A DNA stretch of 36,725 nucleotides from an archaeon. Lineage in GTDB: Archaea > Nanobdellota > Nanobdellia > Woesearchaeales > GW2011-AR15. Made by a program: the position numbers and the translations under genes. A model generated the notes under the pieces. That model ran no database searches. It saw only the letters and a list, made by a program, of their open reading frames with translations, and was not told the DNA's origin. The number at the start of each line of letters is the position of its first letter. Within the stretch, counting starts at the first letter, position 1. The stretch lies in NCBI GenBank assembly GCA_018671515.1, contig JABHHN010000101.1, positions 1 through 36,725 on the forward strand, written 5' to 3'. Shown one piece after another: positions 10,423 through 20,653 of the stretch.

Positions 10423-10470
10423 TAAATTATAAATAAATTATTTGGTATTTAAATATATCTTTAACTTCAA

Positions 10471-11571
10471 TCAATGCTCTACTTCATATCTAAGAATTGC
10501 AGCATACTTTCCCATTTCTCTTAATTGGACACCTTCTCTTGTTTCAATTGATATTACTTCTACTTTTGATCCAAATTCTTCAGCCTTTTCTTCAAAACTT
10601 TCAATAACTTCATCATCTAATAATTCACAAAGTAATACCGTATCTACAACACCCAATCCTAATTTCTCCAAAACTTGCTCCCTACCATATGCAACCATTT
10701 TAGGTTTAGTTGATAATAAATCAAAAAACTTCATCATCAAATCTTTTTCCTGACCTATTTCTTCTTTAGCTAAAACATCCTGACATTTATCAACTAATTC
10801 TTGGAGACCAAAGTCACCTGTATAACTTAAATCTTTTATTGCAATGACTTTCTTTTTTACTTCATTAGTTAAATCTCCTTTTTCAAGAAGTTCATTTTTA
10901 GTCATACCAGGTCCACCAACTAAAATACCTTTAATTTCTTTTCTATGAAGAAAATCATTTTTCATATATTCAGCAACTTTTTTATAAAATTCTTTTGCAG
11001 CTCCTTCTCTTAATCTTTCAAAACGCTGTGCACTCTGTCCACCTGCTCTCATTTTCCCTGGAACATTTGATGATGTCTTTGTAAGATTGATTATTGTTTT
11101 TCCAGATAAAAGAGCAATCCTTGCATCTCTTCTATCAACTACAACCAAACCATATGTCTCCTTTCTTTCTACCATTTCTTTTAAAGAATCTAATACAAAA
11201 GCCTTATCACATCTGTATAATCTAAAAGAAACTGGTTCTGGTGGTTCTAAACTCCAAACACCAATATCTTGTGCACCTTCTCTTTCTGAAATATTTCCTG
11301 CAAAAACTGCCAAACCATGTTCTGGATTTTTTTTATACAATCTAAGATGCTGTATCATCCGCTCCAATGAGTCCTGAACATTTTTTCTTGTTGTAGAATC
11401 TTTAATATTTGATGCAGTCCCTTGTTCTTGTGCAAGATGTTGTATGATTTTTACTAATTCATATCCTGCTGGAACGTAAACTGATACTAATTCTGTGTGT
11501 CGCCCCCTGACATGATCTAATTTTTTTATGAATTTGAGTAGTTCCCTTCTTTGCTTTTTATCTATAGCCAT
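10471..11571 (-). CDS. prf1: Peptide chain release factor aRF1
   Basis: GTASNIKDSTTRKNVQ and VGGPGMTKNELLEKG (GGQ region appears as AGGQSAQRFERLRE); archaeal eRF1-family architecture. Confidence 0.95.
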   Translation of the reverse strand: MAIDKKQRRELLKFIKKLDHVRGRHTELVSVYVPAGYELVKIIQHLAQEQGTASNIKDSTTRKNVQDSLERMIQHLRLYKKNPEHGLAVFAGNISEREGAQDIGVWSLEPPEPVSFRLYRCDKAFVLDSLKEMVERKETYGLVVVDRRDARIALLSGKTIINLTKTSSNVPGKMRAGGQSAQRFERLREGAAKEFYKKVAEYMKNDFLHRKEIKGILVGGPGMTKNELLEKGDLTNEVKKKVIAIKDLSYTGDFGLQELVDKCQDVLAKEEIGQEKDLMMKFFDLLSTKPKMVAYGREQVLEKLGLGVVDTVLLCELLDDEVIESFEEKAEEFGSKVEVISIETREGVQLREMGKYAAILRYEVEH

Positions 11572-11668
11572 ATGTATAGACGGAAAAAGGGTTACTATAT
11601 AAAAATTACGCGAAAAATTAAGTTTTAGTTAAGATAGTTTTAAATTTCCACTATTTCTTTTCTTTATT

Positions 11669-12325
11669 ATGCACTATTTAATTAAAAATTCATTTATTGA
11701 AATGTATCCAGACAAAGAATTAAATTTTGATGCTAAATTAAAGTATTCAAAAGCATTCAAAGGGTATAATGCAAATGTCAAATATTCAAGAAACAAAGAT
11801 TTTTTTGAATTCAGATTAAGCTATAATTGGAAAGATGTATCAAGTGAAATCAAGATGGGGATAATACAGAATCTTTTCAATAGAGTAAATAAAACAAATG
11901 TAAAAACACTAAATATTGAAATGTATAATATTTTTTTAAAAAAACTAACTGATTATGTTCCAGTAACTAAGACTGATGAAATTCTAGAAAAATCATTTGA
12001 TAGAGTAAATGAAACGTATTTTGACAATTTGATGATTAAACCAAACCTCATTTTTGGAGGAAAAAATATACAAACACTTGGAACTTATTCGTATGGAACA
12101 GATACAATAATGATATCAAAACTTCTCATAAAAGACTTAAATCTTCTTGATTATGTAATGTATCATGAAATGCTCCATAAAAAACTAAAATATCAACAAA
12201 AAAATGGAAGAACACAACATCATTCTCCAGAATTTAAAAGACTTGAAAGATTATACTTTGACAAAGATGCTGAAAGTAAATTGAATAAATTTGTTAGAAA
12301 ACATAAATTTAAAGGATGGTTTTAA
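11669..12325 (+). CDS. SprT/M48-like putative zinc metallopeptidase
   Basis: YHEMLHKKL (HExxH) followed by HHSPEFKRLERL. Confidence 0.75.
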   Translation: MHYLIKNSFIEMYPDKELNFDAKLKYSKAFKGYNANVKYSRNKDFFEFRLSYNWKDVSSEIKMGIIQNLFNRVNKTNVKTLNIEMYNIFLKKLTDYVPVTKTDEILEKSFDRVNETYFDNLMIKPNLIFGGKNIQTLGTYSYGTDTIMISKLLIKDLNLLDYVMYHEMLHKKLKYQQKNGRTQHHSPEFKRLERLYFDKDAESKLNKFVRKHKFKGWF

Positions 12326-15300
12326 GGTATATGTTTATAAAGAAAAAATGCTACATTATCTTTTGTATTTCCAACTGATAAATCTGAAAGCCATTTTGAA
12401 ACTTGTTCTATTGGTTGTGTATCTATCCTGTGTTTAAATTGGTTCCATAAATCTGGTCTTTTATTAAAAAGACTTTTGTACCAATCAGATGACAAGAAAA
12501 AAACATCACCATAATCCATTTGAATTCGACTATTTTGATTTGGTATCAGTTGAATAGGTGTAACTCGTGATTCTCTTCTTCCAAATACATTTTCAACTAT
12601 TTCTTTCCCTACTGCATTTTTATAAACTTCTGGATCAGCCAATTGTTCCCAACCTGCATTTTGTTTTAATCTATACACCCCTGGATCTCCAGCATAACGA
12701 AAATCTATAAAATCACCATTAACTTGAGCTCCAACTCCTACCATTGGTTGACCTCTATCAATTACTGCGTCACTTGCTATATGAAGAGCATCATCAAAAT
12801 CAATCCCATTTGCTATTGCTTTATCAAACGCATCAAAAAATATTACATTGCCTTCTCCAGGTATAAAATCCCTATGTTGTGGAGTAGAAACTTCATCTAG
12901 TACTAATATATAATCACCAATATCTCCTTTAAATATACCAATTGCATCTTGATTATTTTGTTTATACAATCTAAAATAATCAGGGTCCCAACCCTTTGGT
13001 ATATTTACAGAATTTCCATGACCTTCCAAAGCAACATAACCTTCCGCAATTCCATTTTTTACTTTCCCCCTTAATTTTCCTCTATAAACACCTGCAAGTG
13101 CCTCAGCATTTCCTGATAATTGTGTTTGCATATTTGAACCTGTAAGATCTACTACTCGAGCTTCAAAATAATTTTCCATAGAATAAATCCAATTATCTAT
13201 ATCTAATTGATTTCTCATACCTCTCATTTGTTTTCTTGCTGCAGATCTTATTATTTCATCAGTATTTTGAACACTTAAATCAAATAACTGTCTTAAAGCA
13301 CCTTGTCTTATAGCATCATCAGAAGTCTCAATAGCTATTCTTGCCAATCCATTTATTGCTTTTGAACTACCTTGACCTCCTTGCATTGCAACCTTCCTCA
13401 ACATCGCAAATTGAGTTGCAATATCATCAACAGCACCTTTAGCAGGTCTTACCAATCTTGAAATAATATCATCAACATTATTTGAACTAACAGACCTTAC
13501 TTTTCTTGATCCTCCTACTATCCTATTTCTCATTTTTGTAAGTTTTTCAACCATATCATCTGAAAAACTACCACCTCTATTCTTTACTGATTGAAGAACC
13601 TGATCTGCTCGATTTGCCAACCTATTTGTCTTAGCAGAGGTAGTTTGTGAAGGAAATTGTCCAATGAGTTTATCATATTCTATCTGAAGACCAAAAATTT
13701 CATATTCAATTTCTCCTACTTGTTTATACAATGGATTTTTATTCAACATTTCATTAATTCGATCTTTTATAATTCCAATTTTTTTTGCATTTTCTTCATT
13801 CATTCGTTTTAATTCAGAAGGCTTTAAATTATTCAGATAATAATTTTCTGCTCTCTGCCTTCTCAAATCAATTAACTCCTCAAGTAATTCATGTTGTTCA
13901 TCTTGAAGAGCGGTCATTTTTTCATTACTCATTATTTCATCAACAATGTCTTGTTTTTTCTTTACTTTTGCTAATAAGTCATCAGCCTTAGCAATAGCTG
14001 ATTCATCTGCAAAACTCAATCCTGCAGATGATTTTCTAGCTTTCCATGAACTTCTTAATTTTCTTGTAGTATCTCTTGCTTGTTTTGCAAGATTATTACC
14101 TTTTGGATTAAAATCTTCAACCATCAATTCCCAATCCCAAAATTTAACATCTTCACTTCCACCTAAATGACTTTCTCTTCCAATTTTCGCCCATTTCCCA
14201 CCATATCTTTCCAATGCAAGTGGACCAACTATAAACATTAACATCTGCACAGTCCTTCCAACACATTCACCTTTTTCAGACTTTTTTTTAAGTTCTTCAA
14301 CATATTTTTCTTCACTACTCATGGTTTCATCAGGGTTATCAAATGCAGTTTTACATTCACCAAATATATTTCCAATATCAAGTAAAGTTACTCCTAATCC
14401 ACCAAATAATAATGTTACCATTACTGTACCTTTAGCAAATCTACCAGCTCCTGTCAATACTCTTGCAAAACGACTCTCGGAGGCAAAAAATTTTGCTATA
14501 AAAGGCATATCACTCAAAAATTTAAACATTGTACCAACTTTAGATATAGCACCAAACATCCAATTCCCAACTATAATTCCTCCAATTGCACCTATAACAA
14601 AATCTGCAATCTGCAACAAATTTATTGTTCCAATATTTTTCTTTATTTTTTCTTGACCATCCATAGCAAGCTGTAATTCTTTTGAATAATCAGGATCTTT
14701 TTCATTAAGTTCAATTATACTTGCCCATTGTCTTCCTGCAATTTCAGTTAGCATACTTTTTTTTGCACCATAGATTTTATCATGCCAAAATGGACCTTTT
14801 CCTGCGCCATTTGGATATTTATCTAATAAATTTTGATATGTTTTTAATGCACTATCTTCAAAAATTCCCCTAAATTCATTATCTTCATTTTCAGTCCAAC
14901 CTCCCATAGATTCCATTATTACAAAATAATCAAGCCAACCATATCCAAACAAAATCAAACCTGCATTTTCTTCATTTATTGCTTTAAATAATGGAACTGA
15001 AGGTGCATAAGTATTCACTGACTTAATCAATGAATTTATTTTATTCTTTCCAACTTCTTTATCTCTAGAATCTTTATCTGGGTAATCAGCATTTAATTCA
15101 AATGAAATTTCTTTAGAAAAACCTAATGCTTTTATTACAGCATCTTCTTTCTCTTCTTGTGTAGATATCCCTGCAATACCCAATTCATCCCTAATTTCTT
15201 GACAGTTTACTTGACAATCATCTGAAATATATTTTATTGAATTATATATTGTACTCCAACTCTTATCTTGTATTTCATTATTCTCATCAATTACTTGACC

Positions 15301-17652
15301 TGTAATAAAATTCTTCTTCAAATTTTCTATCTTTTGAGCAAGTTCATTATCTTCAGGCGGAGCAAATTCTCCAGGGTCTAACAAAGGTTGTCCATAAAGA
15401 CTACTCTTTAAAATTAAGAATGACTGTTCTATATCAAAAAGTTTTTCATCTGATCTTTTTAAACCATCAAAATATTTTTCTGTTCTTTTTCCACTTCCAA
15501 TTAAAAGAAGATATTTAAATGGATTTGTTAAAGAAGTAAAAAAAATCTCAAGACCACTAGCACCTATTCCTACTGAATCTTCAAGTAATATCTGTCTATA
15601 ATTTTCAGTAATTCCTAATGCAAGTTGAGTATTAGTTATACTTGCTTCAAGATAATATTTTATTACATCATTTCTTATATTTTTTTCATATGTGTTAATT
15701 GCATTTTTGAATACATCTGGCTCATTAATTGCTTCAAGAAACTGTTTTTGTTGTTCTTCACCCATATTTGATTTTGCATATTGTTCTATATAATTTTTAA
15801 ATGATTCTTTATATTCTTCCAATTCAGAATCTTTACAAAAATCCAAAGGTGAACCATATCCCTTAAAATTTTCAGACCTATAACATTTAGATCTAGCTTT
15901 GAGAAATCTTTTAAAAGCTTCTGTATATTCACTATCTATTCTTTCAAGTTCTTCAATTCTTTTTGAACCTAATAATTCATTTAATCCAATTCTTATTTCT
16001 TCTTCATTATCAGAAAAAACTAATAAATTTGCAAAACTTCCTTGTGAATATGTTCTTTGTTTTGCAACACATTCTCCATTTTTATCATATATCCTTACAT
16101 TTAATGTATACGCACCTGTAACTTTAGGCACAAATGATCCAGTATATTTTGCAATTCCATCTATAAACATTACTTTATTTTCTAATAATGGTATTGTCTG
16201 CTCTCCTGTGTCTTCATTAAATAAGCTTATTTCTATTTCTCTTTCTTCATCAGATATACTAAATTGGTCTGTTTCTAAATTTGTATCTTCCTGATTATCT
16301 GTAGATGAACTTATTGATGAAGTAGAATCAAAAATTATTTCAAATTTTATTTCATCAAATGCATCAAAAACTTGAACATTCTGATTATTCTCAAGATTAG
16401 TGGTTATTACAATAGATTCATCACATGTTCTTTTATAATCATCAAACAAAGGATCATCTGGTGGTACAAGGTCTTCTGTTGAGAGTATATCATAAAACGC
16501 ATCCAATGCTTTTTCATCTAAATCAGCATAATTTGTGATTTCATTGCATTGTTTTTCTTCATCTTCAATTGGTGGACAATCTTCAATACTTTTTATAACT
16601 TCAAGATCAACATCAGGTGTACATTCTAATGCATAATCAATTTCGCCATTAGACACAAATACTCTTATTACCCTACAATCATTTAAAGTCCTTTCTACTG
16701 TGGTTTTTGAAGAATCGGAGCATGTATTAGTTCCTAAAAAACCAGGATAATTTTCCAAATTTAGAGGAATGTCTGGATTATAATTTTCAATTTTTTTTAA
16801 AAATTCTCTCTTATTTGCTAACCAATTTAATTCATCTCTTACATCCAAATCTGGATCTGTAAACCCAATTGGATCACCATTAATATTATAATTACAATCA
16901 GGATATCCTGGGTTATCCCAATTTCCACTAGGTGGATTGTAATCATCTTCACCATCAGGTCCGTATCTACAAAGGTAGTTTATCCTATCTTGTAATGTAC
17001 AATCATTATTATCAATATTTTCTTTACATTTATCTGGATCTTCCAAACATTTTTCTATTTCTTCATTTGCTTGTGTTAAATCCATATCAAACCCATTATC
17101 TTCTCCGGGCATAATATCTTCTTCACAGATTCCTTCATTTGAAATACAATTACATTCCTTAAATAAAAATAAATATTTTTTATCATCCTGTTCAAATGGT
17201 TTAGATAAACAAATTTGACTAATTTCATTATTTTCATTACATGAAAGACTATCCTTTCCAATACCTAAAGGACATTCTAACTCTTTATCATAGCTTAATC
17301 GTTTTACTAGATAATCAGAAGAAATTGAAGATTTACATTGAGATTCAACAATTGCTATATCATCATCTGTATCACAACTATCTAAACATCTCTTTATATA
17401 TAATGAACCCGCATCAGTATTATCACTAAGGCAAGTCCAACTAAATAAATCCTGATTATTATTACACCAAAATTTCTTATTTCCTGATGGAGAATAACTG
17501 TTATGATATTTTTCATCAATTTCTTCACATTTTAATTTAGAATCTATATAACCCATAGGTAGATTTGAGGTATCTGCAATTGTCACCGTAATAGGAATAG
17601 TTGCAGTAAGAATAATATAAATCATAAACAACGAGAGTATTTTTTTTCTCAT
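12322..17652 (-). CDS. Giant exported membrane protein with C-terminal PP2C-like (PPM) domain
   Basis: 1776 aa; N-terminal signal sequence, Cys-rich ectodomain, about 3 hydrophobic segments near nt 14200-14630, coiled-coil and HEAT-like segments, C-terminal NQDA...YILVLDEVS...GVGAQV...AGDPGVYRL...GDVFFLSSDW...KDNVAFFLYK. Confidence 0.8.
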   Translation of the reverse strand: MRKKILSLFMIYIILTATIPITVTIADTSNLPMGYIDSKLKCEEIDEKYHNSYSPSGNKKFWCNNNQDLFSWTCLSDNTDAGSLYIKRCLDSCDTDDDIAIVESQCKSSISSDYLVKRLSYDKELECPLGIGKDSLSCNENNEISQICLSKPFEQDDKKYLFLFKECNCISNEGICEEDIMPGEDNGFDMDLTQANEEIEKCLEDPDKCKENIDNNDCTLQDRINYLCRYGPDGEDDYNPPSGNWDNPGYPDCNYNINGDPIGFTDPDLDVRDELNWLANKREFLKKIENYNPDIPLNLENYPGFLGTNTCSDSSKTTVERTLNDCRVIRVFVSNGEIDYALECTPDVDLEVIKSIEDCPPIEDEEKQCNEITNYADLDEKALDAFYDILSTEDLVPPDDPLFDDYKRTCDESIVITTNLENNQNVQVFDAFDEIKFEIIFDSTSSISSSTDNQEDTNLETDQFSISDEEREIEISLFNEDTGEQTIPLLENKVMFIDGIAKYTGSFVPKVTGAYTLNVRIYDKNGECVAKQRTYSQGSFANLLVFSDNEEEIRIGLNELLGSKRIEELERIDSEYTEAFKRFLKARSKCYRSENFKGYGSPLDFCKDSELEEYKESFKNYIEQYAKSNMGEEQQKQFLEAINEPDVFKNAINTYEKNIRNDVIKYYLEASITNTQLALGITENYRQILLEDSVGIGASGLEIFFTSLTNPFKYLLLIGSGKRTEKYFDGLKRSDEKLFDIEQSFLILKSSLYGQPLLDPGEFAPPEDNELAQKIENLKKNFITGQVIDENNEIQDKSWSTIYNSIKYISDDCQVNCQEIRDELGIAGISTQEEKEDAVIKALGFSKEISFELNADYPDKDSRDKEVGKNKINSLIKSVNTYAPSVPLFKAINEENAGLILFGYGWLDYFVIMESMGGWTENEDNEFRGIFEDSALKTYQNLLDKYPNGAGKGPFWHDKIYGAKKSMLTEIAGRQWASIIELNEKDPDYSKELQLAMDGQEKIKKNIGTINLLQIADFVIGAIGGIIVGNWMFGAISKVGTMFKFLSDMPFIAKFFASESRFARVLTGAGRFAKGTVMVTLLFGGLGVTLLDIGNIFGECKTAFDNPDETMSSEEKYVEELKKKSEKGECVGRTVQMLMFIVGPLALERYGGKWAKIGRESHLGGSEDVKFWDWELMVEDFNPKGNNLAKQARDTTRKLRSSWKARKSSAGLSFADESAIAKADDLLAKVKKKQDIVDEIMSNEKMTALQDEQHELLEELIDLRRQRAENYYLNNLKPSELKRMNEENAKKIGIIKDRINEMLNKNPLYKQVGEIEYEIFGLQIEYDKLIGQFPSQTTSAKTNRLANRADQVLQSVKNRGGSFSDDMVEKLTKMRNRIVGGSRKVRSVSSNNVDDIISRLVRPAKGAVDDIATQFAMLRKVAMQGGQGSSKAINGLARIAIETSDDAIRQGALRQLFDLSVQNTDEIIRSAARKQMRGMRNQLDIDNWIYSMENYFEARVVDLTGSNMQTQLSGNAEALAGVYRGKLRGKVKNGIAEGYVALEGHGNSVNIPKGWDPDYFRLYKQNNQDAIGIFKGDIGDYILVLDEVSTPQHRDFIPGEGNVIFFDAFDKAIANGIDFDDALHIASDAVIDRGQPMVGVGAQVNGDFIDFRYAGDPGVYRLKQNAGWEQLADPEVYKNAVGKEIVENVFGRRESRVTPIQLIPNQNSRIQMDYGDVFFLSSDWYKSLFNKRPDLWNQFKHRIDTQPIEQVSKWLSDLSVGNTKDNVAFFLYKHIP

Positions 17653-17653
17653 A

Positions 17654-18487
17654 TTAAATTTCCTTTATCATATGTAAAGCTGCAAACACAAAATCATATT
17701 CTTTATTTTCTGAAATAGTATCTTTTATTATCCATAAAGTAATAGGACCATCATCATAATAAAATTTAACATCTATTCCTTCAGGATAATCATTGTAATA
17801 CATAAAATTCAATGACATTGAAAGAGGGTAAATCAACTTATCAGAAATTTTTTCTTCAATTCTTTTATCTCGCTTTAAATCAGCAATCAATAATTGATTC
17901 ATAATTTTTTTTGTAGTTTCATGTATCATACCATACCTAATTGGTAAAAGTACAGCAAATTCATTTAGATTTTCAATATTATTATTATACTCTTTTACTT
18001 CAACAAATTGTTTCATTTTTATAAGAACATTTTTTGTTCCTATTTTTGTTGATACTGTTGGCATATTAACATATTCAACTGTTTTTCCAAATCTTAAAAA
18101 ATCTTCGTCTTCAAAACAATCCTGAATTTTACTTTGCACAAAATTTGATACTTCTATCTCCGTAGTCTCTAAACTATTCAGATACTGAGTCCCTTGTTTA
18201 TAGATAATATATAAATAATTACCATTTTCAATATACAATGGTTTAACATCTAATGGTAAAATCAAAAATCCACCTCTAGCTCCTAACAATGTAAATGCAT
18301 CCTCTCCTGCATCTTTAAGACAAGAAGTTACATATGATTTAATATAATCTACATTTGTTAATTTATTTGACTCTTGTTCAATTTTTGATTTTGACATATT
18401 ATTTGAAATATGAGTGCCAATAATCAATATTGAAGATATAAATAATGCCAAGAGTATTATTGTTGTAATATGTCCTTTTTTCTCCAT
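17654..18487 (-). CDS. Secreted or N-terminally anchored protein, pilin-like N-terminus, unknown
   Basis: MEKKGHITTIILLALFISSILIIGTHISNNM N-terminal helix after charged residues; 1-nt gap to the giant ORF. Confidence 0.75.
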   Translation of the reverse strand: MEKKGHITTIILLALFISSILIIGTHISNNMSKSKIEQESNKLTNVDYIKSYVTSCLKDAGEDAFTLLGARGGFLILPLDVKPLYIENGNYLYIIYKQGTQYLNSLETTEIEVSNFVQSKIQDCFEDEDFLRFGKTVEYVNMPTVSTKIGTKNVLIKMKQFVEVKEYNNNIENLNEFAVLLPIRYGMIHETTKKIMNQLLIADLKRDKRIEEKISDKLIYPLSMSLNFMYYNDYPEGIDVKFYYDDGPITLWIIKDTISENKEYDFVFAALHMIKEI

Positions 18488-18622
18488 CCATTAAAAATTG
18501 AAATAAACTAGTATATAATATTTATTGATTTAAATGTAAAAATTTTTAAAAATTACCAAAAATAATATAAAGCTATGCTCCCAATATCTTTATAAATCAT
18601 AATAAAATCCTAGAGGTTGAAA

Positions 18623-19024
18623 ATGACAGGCGATTGGAAAAACACACACGTAGGCTCCCTAAAAAAGGGCAATTATGTAATAATTGATGACATAGCATGC
18701 ATAGTTTCAGATATGAAAATAAGCAGACCTGGAAAACATGGTCATGCTAAAGTTAATCTAACTGCAACTGGTATGCTTGATGGTAAAAAAAGGCAAACAG
18801 TTATGCCAGGACATGATAATATCAAAGTTCCTATAATAGGGAAAAAAAATGCACAAGTACTTTCCGTTCAAGGAAAAAAAGCTAGTGTCATGGATATGGA
18901 AACTTATGAAACTTTTGATTTAGATATCCCTAGTGAACTTGATGGTCAAGTCAGTGATGGTATGACTGTTGTTTACTGGATAATACTAAATGACTTAGTA
19001 ATGAAACAAGTAAAAAATGAGTAA
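18623..19024 (+). CDS. eif5A: Translation initiation factor aIF5A
   Basis: SRPGKHGHAK hypusination loop, full-length family similarity; SD-like gaggttg upstream. Confidence 0.95.
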   Translation: MTGDWKNTHVGSLKKGNYVIIDDIACIVSDMKISRPGKHGHAKVNLTATGMLDGKKRQTVMPGHDNIKVPIIGKKNAQVLSVQGKKASVMDMETYETFDLDIPSELDGQVSDGMTVVYWIILNDLVMKQVKNE

Positions 19025-19059
19025 TTATTATTATTAAAAATATATAACAGGTAAAAAAA

Positions 19060-19224
19060 ATGGTTAGATTCCCAGAAGCAGATAAAAGATTGTTCAAAAA
19101 CATATTCGTATGTAGAAGAACAAAAAGGAAAATTAGAGCTGATCCACTTAAAGTAAATCAGAAAAAGGTTCGAGGAAGAGGTAAAAATGCAACAAGAAAC
19201 CTTAGACCTCTTAGAAAGAAATAA
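19060..19224 (+). CDS. rpl40e: Ribosomal protein eL40, cysteine-depleted variant
   Basis: 54 aa, absent from the ORF track: MVRFPEADKRLFKNIFVCRRTKRKIRADPLKVNQKKVRGRGKNATRNLRPLRKK; matches the archaeal eL40 start and LRP-RKK end but has one Cys; downstream of aIF5A. Confidence 0.8.
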   Translation: MVRFPEADKRLFKNIFVCRRTKRKIRADPLKVNQKKVRGRGKNATRNLRPLRKK

Positions 19225-19274
19225 TTTTTTTCAAATAAAAACCTTTTTATAATAATATTTCTTGAAAATTAATA

Positions 19275-20558
19275 ATGAACGAATTAAAAAGAGTTGAAAA
19301 CGTAACAATAATTTTATTACTAATTTTTCTTGGTTTCTTATCAACACAAGAACTTCCTAGTATCTTTTCTACACAAGTAGTAATTGGATTCTACGTTTTA
19401 TTCATATTATTATTATTCATTAATAAAGAAAAATTTGACGTACAGGCAAAAATTGTCTTTCTTTACAGAACTAAATTCAGCTTAAATTTAATGGATAAAT
19501 TATCCAATAACTTTAGAGGTCTAATCAGATTCATGGGTGTTTTTGGAATTATTATCGCATATATTGGTTTTGCAGTAACAACTGTATTTTTTGTAAAGCA
19601 AGCCTATGATATTGTAATAAACCCTCAATCCGCAATTCAAGTTTCTCCAATTATACCTGGTGTTGAATTAGTTGGCACAGGTCTTACATTTCCATTAGTA
19701 ATTGGTTGGATATCATTATTTATCATAATATGCGTACATGAATTTTCTCATGGAGTTGTTGCAAGAGCTTTTAACATACCTGTCAAATCATCAGGATTTG
19801 TGTTTTTTGGCCCAATACCTGGAGCTTTTGTTGAACCTGATGAAAAAGTATTATTAAAAAAGAAAGCATATAAACAATTAGCAGTATTTGCTGCAGGTCC
19901 TGTATCTAATATATTCTTAACTGCAATTATGATGTTGATATCTCTATTTGTTCTAGTTCCCATATTTAATTCATTTACATATTCTGAAGGAATAATCATC
20001 ACACCTATGGATGATTCCTCACTTCCATTATATAAAGCAGGAATACATGAAAAAACATTATTAAAAGCTATAAATGGTAATGATACATTAGATTATGCAA
20101 GTCTTGATTCTATGTTAAACTCATTAAAACCTAATGAAGAAGCAATATTAAACATTGATGGAAAAGACGTTGAAATCACCTTAGCACCCCATCCTGATAA
20201 TGCGTCAAAACCTTATATTGGATTTAATATGTTAAGGCCAAAATTATCATCATTTTTACCAATTGGATTTTCTAAAATATCACCAAAAAAAAATAGTTTT
20301 GATCAAAAGTTTTTCTTTCATCTTATAATATGGTTAGATGAATTATTCTTTTGGATTGCATTTATCAGTATCAATGTTGGTATGTTTAACCTTCTTCCAC
20401 TATTCATTACTGATGGTGCAAGGATGCTATTGCTTAATTTTGGTGAGAAAAAAATGATTGTATGGAAAGTAATAAACTTCGTAATGCTTACATTAATTTT
20501 CACAATAATTTTCTTACCAATAATTAGAAATTTCATTCCTGGTTTCTTTGTTTTTTAA
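19275..20558 (+). CDS. Site-2 protease (M50) family membrane metalloprotease with PDZ-like insert
   Basis: HEFSHGVVARAF, FGPIPGAFVEPDEK, NLLPLFITDGARM. Confidence 0.92.
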   Translation: MNELKRVENVTIILLLIFLGFLSTQELPSIFSTQVVIGFYVLFILLLFINKEKFDVQAKIVFLYRTKFSLNLMDKLSNNFRGLIRFMGVFGIIIAYIGFAVTTVFFVKQAYDIVINPQSAIQVSPIIPGVELVGTGLTFPLVIGWISLFIIICVHEFSHGVVARAFNIPVKSSGFVFFGPIPGAFVEPDEKVLLKKKAYKQLAVFAAGPVSNIFLTAIMMLISLFVLVPIFNSFTYSEGIIITPMDDSSLPLYKAGIHEKTLLKAINGNDTLDYASLDSMLNSLKPNEEAILNIDGKDVEITLAPHPDNASKPYIGFNMLRPKLSSFLPIGFSKISPKKNSFDQKFFFHLIIWLDELFFWIAFISINVGMFNLLPLFITDGARMLLLNFGEKKMIVWKVINFVMLTLIFTIIFLPIIRNFIPGFFVF

Positions 20559-20653
20559 TAAAAAAAATTCTTTTTAAAATATTCATCATTAGTCCACAAT
20601 ATTTAAAAAGAAATTTCTATAAAATAATATTATAAAATTATTAGGTGATACAT

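Noticed and set aside
10442-10753. Plus-strand 103-aa ORF
   Set aside because: Antisense to aRF1, Ser/Asn/Thr-rich shadow translation.
10471-11571. Stop-codon reassignment suggested by the NIKD motif
   Set aside because: TAA, TGA and TAG all end plausible genes in this window.
13785-17429. Several plus-strand ORFs of 60-131 aa inside the giant gene
   Set aside because: Shadow ORFs antisense to a continuous 1776-codon frame with recognisable domains.
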